A stretch of DNA of 64,000 bases, taken from NCBI RefSeq assembly GCF_011044155.1, contig NZ_CP049056.1, positions 310,001 through 374,000 on the forward strand. The letters run 5' to 3'. Position numbers and translations under genes: made by a program. Shown here piece by piece: positions 8,441 to 19,223 of this stretch. Source of the stretch: Pikeienuella piscinae. GTDB taxonomy: Bacteria > Pseudomonadota > Alphaproteobacteria > Rhodobacterales > Rhodobacteraceae. The stretch's first letter is position 1, and each line of letters opens with the position of its first letter. The notes beneath the pieces were generated by a model, which saw nothing but the letters and a program-made list of their open reading frames with translations, did not search any database and was not told the origin of the DNA.

Positions 8441-9649
8441 ATGATCGAACTCATTCTGACCAGTTTCCCGCTTCTGATCCGTATCGCCTACCTTCGGTTC
8501 CGCCGCAAAGCGATAACGGTCTACAACGTCTATCGCGCCGTCTTCGTCTGGTTTCTGCTGTTTCTCGCCCTCGTCTTCACCATCGAGTATTATCACCCCG
8601 ACAGCGATTCCGGCATCGTGCCGTTCCGGATCGTTCCTGTCGTGGCCGAGAAGGGCGGAACCGTCACCAGTCTGCATGTGTCGGCGGGCCAACAGGTCAA
8701 ACCAGGCGATTTGCTCTTTACGGTCGAAGATTCAAGTGAGGTTGCGGCCGTCGCCGTCGCAGGTAGCGTGGTCGACGAGGCCGAGCAGCAAGTCGCCGTG
8801 GCCAAATCGCAATTGCAGGAAGCCCAGGCCGCGGTTTCTACCGCACAGGCGAAGTTGGATGAGGCCAACATCCAACTCTCCAACCAGCAAAAGCTGCGCG
8901 ATGAGAAATCGCCGGCCTTTGCGCTGGATCGCTATCTTCGCGCGCAGGACGAACAAAAGGAGCGCGCCGCCGACGTTTCCGAGGCTCAGGCTCGGCTGGC
9001 CACCGCCGAGCTGCAGGCGGACAAACTGGCGCCAGCGGAACTCGGAACCGCAAAGGCATCGCTCCAGCAGGCCCAGGTCGAACTGGACAAGACCCGGATC
9101 AGCGCAGCCGTCGCAGGCCGGATCGAACAATTGACGCTGAATGTTGGCGACCGTGCAGCGCAGGTTGCCCTCAATCCCGCAATGGTCATCGTGCCGGACC
9201 GGATGGAGGATGATCCGGCTGAGGTCGTCGCCGGATTCACCCAGGTCAATCGCTCGGTTCTGCATGTCGGCATGCCCGCCGAGGTCGCTTGCCAGAGCAA
9301 CATCAACAATGGAATGACCAATTCAGTCCTTCCCGCCCGGGTCGTGCGCATTCAGGACTCGATCGCAACGGGGCAGGTCGTGCCGACCGGAAAGCTCATC
9401 CAGCCATCCGATCGCGGTGGAAATGGTGATGTGGTGGTGCATCTGAGACTTGAGCACCCCGAACAGCAAGACCTGCTTGTCGACGGCAGCAGGTGCCTGG
9501 TTCAGGCCTATACGACGCGCATATCCGGGAGCCTCGCCGGGACGACGATGGGAGGTATCATCGAGGCGTGGGCAATTGAAAAAGCGATCATCATGCGAAT
9601 GAAGGTCTGGGTCATGCTTGCTGCCGGCGCAGGCCTTGGTGGGGGATAG
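8441..9649 (+). CDS. HlyD-family membrane fusion protein
   Basis: The 402-residue periplasmic adaptor starts with an N-terminal membrane anchor (VFVWFLLFLALVFTIEYY, about residues 28-47). The first lipoyl half follows (KGGTVTSLHVSAGQQVKPGD), then a long helical hairpin rich in Gln, Ala and Glu (about 105-215), and the second lipoyl half (RISAAVAGRIEQLTLNVGD). A beta-barrel region follows. The C-terminus has a further short hydrophobic stretch (IIMRMKVWVMLAAGAGLGGG). Such proteins bridge an inner-membrane pump to an outer-membrane channel. No pump or TolC gene lies nearby, so it may work with distant partners. It is cargo of the tRNA-Val island. Confidence 0.88.
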   Translation: MIELILTSFPLLIRIAYLRFRRKAITVYNVYRAVFVWFLLFLALVFTIEYYHPDSDSGIVPFRIVPVVAEKGGTVTSLHVSAGQQVKPGDLLFTVEDSSEVAAVAVAGSVVDEAEQQVAVAKSQLQEAQAAVSTAQAKLDEANIQLSNQQKLRDEKSPAFALDRYLRAQDEQKERAADVSEAQARLATAELQADKLAPAELGTAKASLQQAQVELDKTRISAAVAGRIEQLTLNVGDRAAQVALNPAMVIVPDRMEDDPAEVVAGFTQVNRSVLHVGMPAEVACQSNINNGMTNSVLPARVVRIQDSIATGQVVPTGKLIQPSDRGGNGDVVVHLRLEHPEQQDLLVDGSRCLVQAYTTRISGSLAGTTMGGIIEAWAIEKAIIMRMKVWVMLAAGAGLGGG

Positions 9650-9781
9650 GCATTTCGCGGGCGGACGGTGCCCAATTGGAAGGCGCGGCCGAAGGACGAC
9701 GGCCATTTTCCTCCTTGTCCACCAATGCTGATCGCAATGGCGGCGCTCAAATCTCGCTACCCTCACCCGCGGGATTAGCGG

Positions 9782-9950
9782 CTGGAACCGAGCGACGGCG
9801 AGCGGCGCATGGTGTAGCGCGGCATCAAGGCGGCGAGATCTCCGGTCACCAAAAGCCTCGACTTCAAGGCGACCCCAAAGCTCAACAAGATGCAGGTGCT
9901 CGAGCGCCCGATGCGAATGGATCGACCGGAGCGAGAACGTCACCGCGCTT
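9782..9950 (+). pseudogene. IstB-like (IS21 family helper ATPase) remnant
   Basis: Translation gives IKAARSPVTKSLDFKATPKLNKMQVLE, then after a frameshift ARCEWIDRSENVTAL. Together these match the N-terminal part of IstB proteins (KAARFPV-KSLD-FDFKAIPKLNKMQVLELARCEWIERRENV). An in-frame TAG precedes the match, a short deletion removes residues after KSLD, and the Walker A region is gone. This is a decayed insertion-sequence fragment inside the island, close to its distal end. Confidence 0.75.
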
Positions 9951-10149
9951 GTCATACCCCTCCTTTCTGTGCGCGATCCTCACTCACGCTTTCTGGTACG
10001 AGCCACCGTCGTATCGACGGATCATGGCCAAACACGAGGTGGTCGCTGGTTCACTGAACTTGTGTCGGCCGGAACAGGTTAAGAGAACGCCCATTTGGTT
10101 TTATATACAAATTATTCCCTTCAAATGATTACAGTAGTTTGTGAGTAGT

Positions 10150-10202
10150 CCGCTTCGTCTGAACCGAAGATGTCGGTGGCGCGAGCCCCTCACCGCCCGC
10201 CA
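10150..10202 (+). repeat. Degraded copy of tRNA-Val 3' end (distal attachment site)
   Basis: This is a gap-free 53-base match to 7384-7436 with 10 differences, covering anticodon arm, variable loop, T arm and acceptor 3' strand through CCA. Its loop reads TCTGAAC and no proper 5' half precedes it, so it is not a working tRNA. It defines the right end of a 2.7-kb element remnant. Confidence 0.75.
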
Positions 10203-10311
10203 GCGCCGTGCGCGATTTCGTGGTGAATCCGCGCCGTCGGCGCTTGACGCGCCCGCGCCTGCTCTCTAATAGGCACTCACCTCCGGCGGATGTTTCCGTC
10301 GGGCGGGGCGA

Positions 10312-10388
10312 GCGGTTGTAGCTCAGTTGGTTAGAGTGCCGGCCTGTCACGCCGGAGGTCGCGGGTTCGAGCCCCGTCAACCGCGCCA
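10312..10388 (+). tRNA. tRNA-Asp (anticodon GUC)
   Basis: Acceptor stem GCGGTTG (10312-10318) pairs with CAACCGC (10378-10384), followed by G and an encoded CCA. The anticodon stem GCCGG-type arm presents GTC in loop CCTGTCAC. T arm GGTTCGAGCC is regular. It lies between the island remnant and the nuo operon. Confidence 0.96.
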
Positions 10389-10500
10389 TCGCCCCGTCTC
10401 TCCGACAGTTCGAATAGTGGGCCGGATGCCTGGCCTTTGCAGCGGCGCCCCGTCGGCTGCGAGGAAGCTTGAATTGTCGCGATGGCGCTCCGTGGCTTTG

Positions 10501-10529
10501 TTGACCCCCCGTCCTCGCGAGAGTAGACA
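10501..10529 (+). promoter_or_regulatory. Candidate sigma70 promoter of the nuo operon
   Basis: TTGACC (10501-10506) and TAGACA (10524-10529) are spaced by exactly 17 bases, 53 bases upstream of nuoA. The -35 is good and the -10 is weak. It is the best match I found in the 193-base spacer. Confidence 0.35.
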
Positions 10530-10581
10530 CTGCCGTGGATGCGCTGCACTGCAAGATAGCGTCGGAGGCGAACGATTCATC

Positions 10582-10947
10582 ATGGACGAACTCTTGCGTG
10601 AATACCTGCCGATTCTAGTGTTTCTCGGCCTTGCGGTCGGGCTCGGGCTGGTGCTGATGCTCGCGGCGCTGGTTCTGGCGGTGCGCCGGCCGGACGCGGA
10701 GAAAATCTCCGCCTATGAATGCGGTTTCAACGCTTTCGATGATGCGCGCATGAAGTTCGACGTGCGATTCTATCTGGTGGCGATCCTCTTCATCATCTTC
10801 GACCTGGAGGTCGCCTTCCTCTTTCCTTGGGCGACCAGCTTCCAGGATGTCGGCGTGTTTGGGTTCTGGTCCATGCTTGTCTTTCTCGGCGTCTTGACCG
10901 TCGGGTTCGCCTATGAATGGAAGAAAGGGGCGCTGGAATGGCAGTGA
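10582..10947 (+). CDS. nuoA: NADH-quinone oxidoreductase subunit A
   Basis: Membrane subunit of complex I, 121 residues with three membrane segments ([59 protein letters not shown]). The family signature [20 protein letters not shown] loop between helices 1 and 2 is intact. GGAGG lies 13 bases upstream of the ATG at 10582. It is the first gene of the nuo operon and overlaps nuoB by 10 bases. Confidence 0.96.
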   Translation: MDELLREYLPILVFLGLAVGLGLVLMLAALVLAVRRPDAEKISAYECGFNAFDDARMKFDVRFYLVAILFIIFDLEVAFLFPWATSFQDVGVFGFWSMLVFLGVLTVGFAYEWKKGALEWQ

Positions 10948-11597
10948 GCGGCAAGCCTGCGACCGGGGCGGTCGTGAGACCGCAGGGCGCGGAGGTCGCG
11001 CATCCGGACGCGCAGAGCGTCGCCGCCGGTGGCGGCGTCATCGTTCCGGCTTCGACGCCGGCGCAACATATGGCGCCGGGCGCGGCGAGCGCCGGAGCGG
11101 ACAAGGACGTGCTCGCCGGACATATCTCGACCGAGTTGTCAGACAAGGGGTATCTGCTCACCTCGGCGGAAGATCTTGTGAACTGGGCGCGCACCGGTTC
11201 GCTCTTCTGGATGACCTTCGGCCTCGCCTGCTGCGCCGTGGAGATGATGCATACCTCGATGCCGCGCTATGATGTCGAGCGGTTCGGCTTCGCCCCGCGC
11301 GCCAGCCCGCGTCAGTCCGATGTGATGATCGTTGCGGGCACGTTGACGAACAAGATGGCCCCGGCGCTCCGCAAGGTCTACGACCAGATGCCTGAGCCGC
11401 GTTACGTGATCTCCATGGGGTCCTGCGCCAATGGCGGCGGCTATTACCACTACAGCTATTCCGTCGTCAGGGGATGCGACCGGGTCGTGCCCGTGGACAT
11501 CTACGTGCCTGGCTGTCCGCCAACGGCGGAGGCGCTGCTTTATGGCATCCTTCAGCTGCAGAAGAAAATTCGCCGCACCGGGACCATCGTGCGCTAG
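10938..11597 (+). CDS. nuoB: NADH-quinone oxidoreductase subunit B (cluster N2)
   Basis: This 219-residue subunit carries the terminal [4Fe-4S] cluster N2 that passes electrons to quinone. Ligands are visible as the tandem Cys98-Cys99 ([12 protein letters not shown]), Cys163 ([10 protein letters not shown]) and Cys193 ([12 protein letters not shown]). The first 55 or so residues are an Ala/Pro/Gly-rich extension absent from E. coli NuoB; the ATG at 10938, overlapping nuoA, is preferred since it gives translational coupling, but a shorter start cannot be excluded. Confidence 0.96.
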   Translation: MAVSGKPATGAVVRPQGAEVAHPDAQSVAAGGGVIVPASTPAQHMAPGAASAGADKDVLAGHISTELSDKGYLLTSAEDLVNWARTGSLFWMTFGLACCAVEMMHTSMPRYDVERFGFAPRASPRQSDVMIVAGTLTNKMAPALRKVYDQMPEPRYVISMGSCANGGGYYHYSYSVVRGCDRVVPVDIYVPGCPPTAEALLYGILQLQKKIRRTGTIVR

Positions 11598-11606
11598 GAG
11601 AGAGAG

Positions 11607-12212
11607 ATGAGCGAAGCTCTCGTTGAGCTCAGCGAACTGATCGAAGCGGCGAAGGGCGATCTTGTCTCTTCGAGCGCGATCGAGAATGACGAACTGACGC
11701 TGGAGACGACGCCAGGAGCGATTGTCGAACTTCTGAAATATCTGAAGAGCAACGGCGCCTGCCAGTTCACTACTCTGGTCGATCTTTCCGGGGTGGACTA
11801 TCCGGGCCGCGAAAAGCGGTTCGATATCGTCTATCACCTGCTCTCCATGCGCCAGAATCAGCGCATCCGGATTCGGCTCGCCGTCGGCGAGACTGAATTC
11901 GTTCCGTCATGCGTTGAGATCTATCCGTCCGCCGACTGGTACGAGCGGGAGGTTTTCGACATGTACGGAGTGATGTTCTCCGGTCATCCCGACCTGCGCC
12001 GCATCCTCACCGACTACGGGTTTCGCGGGCATCCCTTGCGCAAGGACTTCCCGACCACAGGCTATGTCGAAGTGCGCTACGACGAAGAGCAGAAGCGCGT
12101 CGTCTATGAGCCGGTGTCATTGGTTCAGGACTATCGGCTCTTCGATTTCATGAGCCCGTGGGAAGGCGCCGAGTACATCCTGCCAGGCGACGAGAAGAAG
12201 GAGGCGTCGTAA
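11607..12212 (+). CDS. nuoC: NADH-quinone oxidoreductase subunit C
   Basis: Peripheral-arm subunit of 201 residues (30-kDa type), separate from NuoD as in most alphaproteobacteria rather than fused as in E. coli. The signature [20 protein letters not shown] and [12 protein letters not shown] are intact. AGGAGAGAG precedes the ATG. The stop codon shares a base with the nuoD start (TAATG). Confidence 0.96.
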   Translation: MSEALVELSELIEAAKGDLVSSSAIENDELTLETTPGAIVELLKYLKSNGACQFTTLVDLSGVDYPGREKRFDIVYHLLSMRQNQRIRIRLAVGETEFVPSCVEIYPSADWYEREVFDMYGVMFSGHPDLRRILTDYGFRGHPLRKDFPTTGYVEVRYDEEQKRVVYEPVSLVQDYRLFDFMSPWEGAEYILPGDEKKEAS

Positions 12213-13417
12213 TGGACGGCGACGTCATGACCGCGGAGCAGCGCATCCGCAATTTCAACATCAACTTCGGGCCGCAGCACCCTGCGGCGCATGGCGTTCT
12301 TCGGTTGGTTCTGGAACTGGACGGCGAGATTGTCGACCGGGTGGACCCGCATATCGGCCTCCTGCATCGCGGCACCGAGAAGCTGATGGAGAGCCGCACC
12401 TATCTGCAGAATCTGCCATATTTCGATCGGCTCGATTACGTCGCTCCAATGAACCAGGAGCATGCCTGGTGCCTCGCCATCGAGAAGCTGACGAAGGTCG
12501 AGGTCCCGCGTCGCGGCTCGCTGATCCGGATTCTCTATTCCGAAATCGGGCGCATTCTCAATCACCTGCTCAATGTCACCACGCAGGCGATGGATGTCGG
12601 CGCGCTGACCCCCCCGCTCTGGGGCTTCGAAGAGCGTGAGAAATTGATGGTGTTCTATGAGCGGGCCTGCGGCGCGCGGCTGCATTCCGCCTATTTCCGC
12701 CCTGGCGGCGTTCACTTGGACCTGACGCCGGAACTCTGCGACGACATCTGGCAGTGGACGGAGGAATTTCCGCAGGTTCTGGACGACATCGAACTCTTGC
12801 TGACCGAGAATCGCATTTTCAAGCAGCGCAATGTCGATATCGGCGTCGTCAGTATCGAGGATGCGCAGGCGCTCGGGTTTTCTGGCGTGATGGTGCGCGG
12901 GTCCGGCTGGTCATGGGATCTGCGCCGCGCGCAGCCTTATGAGCTCTACAGCGAATTTGATTTCATGATCCCGGTGGGGAAGAATGGCGATTGCTTCGAC
13001 CGCTATCTCTGCCGCATCGAAGAGATGCGCGAGAGCACAAAGATCATCCGCCAGGCGCTTGAGAAGATGGATCAATGCAAGGGTGAGCCTGTTGTAACCC
13101 GAGATGGCAAGATCGCGCCGCCGAGGCGCGCCGAGATGAAGCGTTCGATGGAGGCGCTCATCCATCACTTCAAGCTCTATACCGAAGGTTTCCATGTGCC
13201 GGAGGGCGAGGTTTACGCCTGCGTCGAGGCGCCCAAAGGCGAGTTCGGCGTCTATCTGGTTTCTGACGGCGGCAACAAGCCCTACAGGGCCAAGCTGCGC
13301 GCGCCGGGCTTTCCGCATCTCGCGGCTATGGACCATATCTGCAAAGGCCATCAGCTTGCGGATGTGAGCGCTATTCTCGGGTCGTTGGACGTGGTTTTCG
13401 GGGAGATCGACAGGTGA
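12212..13417 (+). CDS. nuoD: NADH-quinone oxidoreductase subunit D
   Basis: This is the 49-kDa-type subunit of 401 residues that builds the quinone pocket with NuoB. The start region [20 protein letters not shown], with the quinone-site His, is intact, as are [14 protein letters not shown] and the C-terminal DVVFGEIDR. Start 12212 overlaps the nuoC stop. The last bases overlap the GTG of the next small frame. Confidence 0.97.
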   Translation: MDGDVMTAEQRIRNFNINFGPQHPAAHGVLRLVLELDGEIVDRVDPHIGLLHRGTEKLMESRTYLQNLPYFDRLDYVAPMNQEHAWCLAIEKLTKVEVPRRGSLIRILYSEIGRILNHLLNVTTQAMDVGALTPPLWGFEEREKLMVFYERACGARLHSAYFRPGGVHLDLTPELCDDIWQWTEEFPQVLDDIELLLTENRIFKQRNVDIGVVSIEDAQALGFSGVMVRGSGWSWDLRRAQPYELYSEFDFMIPVGKNGDCFDRYLCRIEEMRESTKIIRQALEKMDQCKGEPVVTRDGKIAPPRRAEMKRSMEALIHHFKLYTEGFHVPEGEVYACVEAPKGEFGVYLVSDGGNKPYRAKLRAPGFPHLAAMDHICKGHQLADVSAILGSLDVVFGEIDR

Positions 13418-13710
13418 AAGTCCAGAAACTCGCCGTCGCGATGCTGTTCGCCGCTGTCGTCGTCCCCGGGACGGCGCTCGCGCAGGATCGCGGTTTTGAG
13501 CCGGAGCGTCGCGCGCTCTTCATTTCGATACTCGAGAACAATGGGTGCAAGTTCCACAATCTCGCGCCTGATCCGACGACCATGAAGCAGATTGAGGCGA
13601 ATGATTTCCTGCGCGATGAGCTCCGCGCCATCGTGTTCGATATTCTCGAGTCCGGCGACGGTGTTCGAGAGGGTGAGTTGCTTGTCCTTCAGACCGACGA
13701 GTGCGTCTGA
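13414..13710 (+). CDS. Small exported protein encoded in the nuo operon
   Basis: The 98-residue product starts with GTG overlapping the nuoD stop (GTGA). It has a signal peptide ([17 protein letters not shown], cleavage about residue 23) and a short mature part with two cysteines (NNGCKFHNL and TDECV). Its stop overlaps the nuoE ATG (TGATG). Such tight coupling argues that it is a real gene. The Paracoccus complex I cluster is known to contain unidentified frames between subunits; this is probably one of that kind. Function unknown; a periplasmic location is inferred from the signal peptide. Confidence 0.78.
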   Translation: MKVQKLAVAMLFAAVVVPGTALAQDRGFEPERRALFISILENNGCKFHNLAPDPTTMKQIEANDFLRDELRAIVFDILESGDGVREGELLVLQTDECV

Positions 13711-14768
13711 TGCTGCGTCGGCTTCACCACACTCAGCCCGAGAGCTTTGCGTTCACGCCCGAGAATCAGAAGTGGGCCGAGGCGCAGATCGCCAAATACC
13801 CGGAAGGGCGGCAAGCCTCCGCCGTTATTCCGATCTTGTGGCGCGCGCAGGAGCAGGAAGGCTGGATCACCCGACCGATCATCGAGACCGTGGCGAAAAT
13901 GCTCGGGATGGCCGATATCCGGGTGCTTGAGGTCGTGACCTTCTATTTCATGTTCCAGATGCAGCCGGTCGGCTCTGTCGCTCATTTTCAGGTTTGCGGC
14001 ACGCTTTCGTGCTTGATTTGCGGCGCGGAGGATCTGATCGCGGTCTGCCGTGAGAAGATCGCGCCGAATCCGCATGAACTGTCCGCTGACGGGAAGTTTT
14101 CTTGGGAGGAGGTCGAGTGCCTCGGTGCCTGCTCGAATGCGCCGATGGCGCAGATCGGGAAGGATTACTACGAGGATCTGACGGCGGAGCGCTTCGCGGA
14201 AATCATCGACGAGTTCGCGGCCGGGAAAGTCCCGACACCCGGTCCGCAGAACGGGCGCTATGCGTCGGAGCCAATCACCGGGTTGACCTCTCTGAAGATA
14301 CCGGAAGCGGAGCGTGTCGCGGAGAACGCGTCAAGAGAACTGGCGCGTGTTCTCGGCGACACCAATATGCGGATCACCGACGGGCGCGGAACTGGCCGGC
14401 CCAGTGGCGGGAACCCGGACGCCGCGCCCGAAAGCGCGCCGCGCAGGGCCGCGGAGGAAGCGAAACCCGCCTCCGAGCCGACCGAGCCAAAGGCGCCGCA
14501 AGAAGCGATGGCGGATGCCGCGGCGCCCGGAGACGGGCCGGAACTGCTGAAGGCCGCGCGCGAAGGGCATGCCGATGACTTGAAGAGAATCAAGGGAGTA
14601 GGGCCGAAGCTTGAGACACTCTTGAACCAGATCGGCGTCTTTCATTTCGATCAGATCGCCGCCTGGACAGACAACGACGTCGCCTGGATTGATGGACAGT
14701 TGAATTTCAAGGGTCGGGTCGAGCGTGAAGGCTGGATCGAGCAGGCCCGAAAGCTGGCTGCCGAATAG
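13710..14768 (+). CDS. nuoE: NADH-quinone oxidoreductase subunit E with C-terminal extension
   Basis: The 24-kDa-type subunit holds [2Fe-2S] cluster N1a through Cys96, Cys101 (VCGTLSC), Cys137 and Cys141 (VECLGACSN). The product has 352 residues, about twice the usual length. After residue 190 comes a Pro/Ala/Glu-rich linker, then a compact C-terminal module beginning [18 protein letters not shown], a helix-hairpin-helix-like motif, ending [11 protein letters not shown]. Similar tails occur in Rhodobacteraceae NuoE proteins as far as I know. The ATG at 13710 overlaps the upstream stop. Confidence 0.95.
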   Translation: MLRRLHHTQPESFAFTPENQKWAEAQIAKYPEGRQASAVIPILWRAQEQEGWITRPIIETVAKMLGMADIRVLEVVTFYFMFQMQPVGSVAHFQVCGTLSCLICGAEDLIAVCREKIAPNPHELSADGKFSWEEVECLGACSNAPMAQIGKDYYEDLTAERFAEIIDEFAAGKVPTPGPQNGRYASEPITGLTSLKIPEAERVAENASRELARVLGDTNMRITDGRGTGRPSGGNPDAAPESAPRRAAEEAKPASEPTEPKAPQEAMADAAAPGDGPELLKAAREGHADDLKRIKGVGPKLETLLNQIGVFHFDQIAAWTDNDVAWIDGQLNFKGRVEREGWIEQARKLAAE

Positions 14769-14786
14769 GCGCAAGAGGAGAGTGAC

Positions 14787-15254
14787 GTGAGCACTGGAAT
14801 CTGCAGACCGGTCTGCTATGCGGCTGCGGTCGTGATCGCCGCCGTGCTCGCGTCGCTCATCTCCGGCGCGGTGTTCTCGCTTTGGGGCATCGTTCTTTTC
14901 GTTCTGATCGGCGCGGGGGTCGGGCATTTCTTGCCGAAACTGGCTTGCGGGGGCGGCGATCGCGCGACAGCGCCGGCGCGCCCTGCGGCCCCGGTGACCG
15001 ACCTGCAGTCGGCGGCGACGCCGGAGAGGGCTCCGAGCGCGCCAGAGCCGGTTGGGCCGACCGTTGCGGCGCCCGCGGCGCCGGGCGCTCACTGGTCGAC
15101 GGGCGTGGCGGCGGATAGCGGGCGAAAGGGTGTCGGCGGCGGGCAATCGGGCTTGAAACCCTCGACCCTGCTGACGGAAGAGGCGACTTTGCGCGATGGC
15201 GTCGGCGCCTGGCGTTACAGCGCGCCGGCGGTCCTCGCCGGAGTGAAGGCATGA
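14787..15254 (+). CDS. Membrane-anchored Ala/Pro-rich protein in the nuo operon
   Basis: The 155-residue product starts with GTG after a good AGAGGAGAG. Residues about 8-50 form two hydrophobic segments ([21 protein letters not shown] and [18 protein letters not shown]). The remainder is rich in Ala, Pro and Gly with low complexity and ends in a short ordered-looking tail. It sits between nuoE and nuoF, a position where related clusters carry an unidentified frame. No function can be assigned. Confidence 0.7.
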   Translation: MSTGICRPVCYAAAVVIAAVLASLISGAVFSLWGIVLFVLIGAGVGHFLPKLACGGGDRATAPARPAAPVTDLQSAATPERAPSAPEPVGPTVAAPAAPGAHWSTGVAADSGRKGVGGGQSGLKPSTLLTEEATLRDGVGAWRYSAPAVLAGVKA

Positions 15255-15309
15255 AGGCGCCGGCCGCGGGTTCATCACCCCTGCCGATGCGTGCGCGAGG
15301 AAAGACCTG

Positions 15310-16605
<1,296 letters not shown>

Positions 16606-16609
16606 GGCG

Positions 16610-16786
16610 ATGTGCATGGGCGACAACCCATATCAGCTGCGCCTGATGATGCGCGAAAGCGCGGAGCGGACGGCGGGCGTCGAAGCGGTGGATTTCATGC
16701 CCGCGCGGGGCGCGCTGGCGCGGCTTATGCGGGCGCTGAAGGATTTGACCGCCGGCGCGCCGGCGGCGAGCGAGGTTAATCGATGA
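16610..16786 (+). CDS. 58-residue accessory frame between nuoF and nuoG
   Basis: ATG 16610 lies 4 bases after the nuoF stop, and the frame ends in an ATGA overlap with nuoG. The product begins [17 protein letters not shown] and ends in a basic helix ([15 protein letters not shown]). A second in-frame ATG at 16616 is possible. No signal peptide or membrane segment. Coupled overlap on the 3' side supports translation. Function unknown. Confidence 0.6.
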   Translation: MCMGDNPYQLRLMMRESAERTAGVEAVDFMPARGALARLMRALKDLTAGAPAASEVNR

Positions 16787-18804
16787 GCGATCTTCGTAAA
16801 CTCAAGGTCGACGGGATCGAGATGGAGGTCGATGGGGCGATGACGCTCCTTCAGGCCTGCGAGGAGGCGGGGAAAGAGATTCCGCGCTTCTGCTACCATG
16901 AACGCCTTTCGATTGCCGGCAATTGCCGGATGTGTCTGATCGAGGTCAAGGGCGGGCCGCCCAAGCCCGTCGCGTCCTGCGCGATGCAGGTCCGCGACAT
17001 GCGCCCGGGCCCGGACGGCGAGCCGCCGGAGGTTTTCACCAACACGCCGATGGTGAAGAAGGCGCGTGAAGGGGTGATGGAGTTCCTGCTTATCAACCAC
17101 CCGCTGGACTGCCCGATCTGTGATCAGGGCGGGGAGTGCGACCTTCAGGATCAGGCGATGGCTTACGGCGTCGATTTCTCCCGCTTCCGGGAGCCGAAGC
17201 GCTCCGTCGCCGATCCCGATCTCGGCCCGCTCGTCGGCACGCAGATGACGCGCTGCATCTCCTGCACCCGCTGCGTGCGCTATACGACCGAGGTCGCGGG
17301 CATCACGCAGATGGGCCAGACCGGACGGGGCGAAGACGCCGAGATCACGACCTATCTCGAGGCGGCGCTCGAGAGCGAAATGCAGGGCAATGTCGTCGAT
17401 CTCTGCCCGGTCGGCGCGCTCACCAACAAGCCCTACGCCTTCAACGCCCGGCCTTGGGAGCTGACCAAGACCGAAAGTATCGACGTGATGGACGCGCTCG
17501 GCTCCAACATTCGCGTCGATACGCGCGGCCGCGAAGTGATGCGCATTCTGCCGCGGAACCATGACGACGTGAACGAGGAGTGGATCGCGGACAAGACGCG
17601 TCATATCTGTGACGGGCTGCGCCGGCAGCGGCTCGACAAGCCCTATATCCGCGAGAACGGCAGGCTCCGCCCGGCAGGATGGGGCGAGGCGCTCGCAAAA
17701 GCCGCCGAAGCGATGAAGGGCGGAAAGCTCGCCGCGCTCGCCGGCGACCTGGCGCCGGTCGAGGCGATCTGGAGCCTGAAAGGGCTGGTCGAAGGGCTGG
17801 GCGGGTCGGCCGAATGCCGCACCGACGGCGCGGCGCTGCCGATCGGAAACCGCTCCGGTTATGTCGGCTCCGCATCGATCGCGGATATCGACAGCGCCGA
17901 GATGATTTTGCTCGTCGGGACCAATCCGCGGATCGAGGCGCCGGTGCTGAATGCGCGTATCCGCAAGGCCTGGATCAATGGCGCGGAGGTCGCGCTGATC
18001 GGAAAGGCGGTCGATCTGACCTATGAATACTACCATGCGGGGGCCGGGCCGGAGACCCTGAGCCAGATGATCGCCGATGGCGTCTCGGACGAGACCAAGG
18101 CGAAAAAGACCCTGGTCATCGTCGGGCAGGGTGCGCTCGCGCGTGCGGATGGCGCGGCGGTGCTCGGCGCGGCGATGAAGATGGCGGATGTATCCGGCTC
18201 CGGGCTCCTCGTGCTTCACACCGCCGCTTCGCGGGTCGGGGCGATGGATGTCGGTTTCGCCGTCGAGGGAGGGATGGAGGCGGCGCTGGCTGACGCCGAG
18301 GTCGTGTATAATCTTGGGGCCGATGAAGTCGACGCGCCGGATGCCGCCTTCGTCATCTATCAGGGCAGCCATGGCGACCGCGGCGCGCATCGGGCCGATG
18401 TGATCCTGCCCGGGGCCGCTTATACCGAGCAGTCGGGGCTTTTCGTGAACACCGAAGGCCGCGTGCAGATGGCGTATCGCGCCGGCTTCCCGCCCGGCGA
18501 AGCGAAGGAGGACTGGGCGATTCTGCGAGCGCTTTCCGCGGAGCTTGGCGCGACACAGCGTTGGAACAACCTCGCCGCGCTCCGCTCGGCGCTCTTTGAG
18601 GCGCATCCGCATTTCGCGCGGATCGACGCGATCGAGCCTTGCGACTGGACGCCGGTTCCGACGGGGGAGATGGACGGCGCCCCGCTCGAGACGCCGATCC
18701 GAGACCATTATCTCACCAACCCGATCGCGCGCGCTTCAGCGATCATGGCCGAACTCTCGCGCTTGGCGAAGCAACGGGCGGCGACGCGGATGGCGGCGGA
18801 ATGA
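16783..18804 (+). CDS. nuoG: NADH-quinone oxidoreductase subunit G
   Basis: The 75-kDa-type subunit, 673 residues, is the short form seen in alphaproteobacteria and mitochondria (E. coli has about 900). Visible ligands: [2Fe-2S] N1b Cys37, Cys48, Cys51, Cys66; N5 His106, Cys110, Cys113, Cys119 ([15 protein letters not shown]); N4 Cys158, Cys161, Cys164, Cys208. The extra N7 cluster of the long forms is absent. The rest is a molybdopterin-oxidoreductase-like fold without a cofactor. Its stop overlaps the next ATG (ATGA). Confidence 0.97.
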   Translation: MSDLRKLKVDGIEMEVDGAMTLLQACEEAGKEIPRFCYHERLSIAGNCRMCLIEVKGGPPKPVASCAMQVRDMRPGPDGEPPEVFTNTPMVKKAREGVMEFLLINHPLDCPICDQGGECDLQDQAMAYGVDFSRFREPKRSVADPDLGPLVGTQMTRCISCTRCVRYTTEVAGITQMGQTGRGEDAEITTYLEAALESEMQGNVVDLCPVGALTNKPYAFNARPWELTKTESIDVMDALGSNIRVDTRGREVMRILPRNHDDVNEEWIADKTRHICDGLRRQRLDKPYIRENGRLRPAGWGEALAKAAEAMKGGKLAALAGDLAPVEAIWSLKGLVEGLGGSAECRTDGAALPIGNRSGYVGSASIADIDSAEMILLVGTNPRIEAPVLNARIRKAWINGAEVALIGKAVDLTYEYYHAGAGPETLSQMIADGVSDETKAKKTLVIVGQGALARADGAAVLGAAMKMADVSGSGLLVLHTAASRVGAMDVGFAVEGGMEAALADAEVVYNLGADEVDAPDAAFVIYQGSHGDRGAHRADVILPGAAYTEQSGLFVNTEGRVQMAYRAGFPPGEAKEDWAILRALSAELGATQRWNNLAALRSALFEAHPHFARIDAIEPCDWTPVPTGEMDGAPLETPIRDHYLTNPIARASAIMAELSRLAKQRAATRMAAE

Positions 18805-19223
18805 TCCGCGCCGCCTTCTTCTCCGCCCTGACGGCGGCGGCGCTCGCCGGTTGCGCCGCGCCGCGGGCCGAGGCGCCCGCGCCGACGCCGCCCGTCGCGC
18901 CGGGGCTGACCGTGACCGACGCCGCCGCGGGCGTCATCCGGGTGGCGGGTTCGGCCGTCGACGAGGACGCGCTGGCGGCGCATCACTGCGCCGCGGCGAA
19001 ACATGCGCGGGCCGCGGGCGCGGGCGCGCTCGAATGGGTCGGAGGCGTCGCCAAACGGGACGCGATCGGCGACGGCGTGGACGCGGATCTCGTTTATCAG
19101 ACGATGGCGACCGCCGGCGCGCCGGTGAAAGGCGCGCCGCCGGCGGAGGGCCGCGCGGCGGCGGTCGAAGACTGGCTCATCTACTGCGATGAAGCGGGCG
19201 TTGCACGGGAAGGCGAAGCGTAA
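18801..19223 (+). CDS. Putative lipoprotein encoded in the nuo operon
   Basis: The 140-residue product begins [18 protein letters not shown], a short signal peptide with lipobox LAGC, followed by a Pro/Ala-rich linker and a small acidic domain with two cysteines (AHHCAAAKH and LIYCDEAG). It overlaps nuoG by 4 bases and nuoH by 1 base. An exported lipoprotein in the middle of a complex I operon is unexpected; a role in assembly is only a guess. Ala follows the lipobox Cys, so there is no inner-membrane retention signal of the E. coli kind. Confidence 0.75.
   Translation: MIRAAFFSALTAAALAGCAAPRAEAPAPTPPVAPGLTVTDAAAGVIRVAGSAVDEDALAAHHCAAAKHARAAGAGALEWVGGVAKRDAIGDGVDADLVYQTMATAGAPVKGAPPAEGRAAAVEDWLIYCDEAGVAREGEA

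Noticed and set aside
10129-10554. Minus-strand frame ending near the distal att copy with the tail GLAPPTSSV
   Set aside because: Such GFEPPTSSV-like peptides arise from antisense translation of tRNA 3' ends; it also crosses tRNA-Asp.
16633-18708. Open frame of 691 codons on the minus strand opposite nuoG
   Set aside because: nuoG is certain from its cluster ligands; the opposite frame is Arg/His/Asp-rich without motifs.
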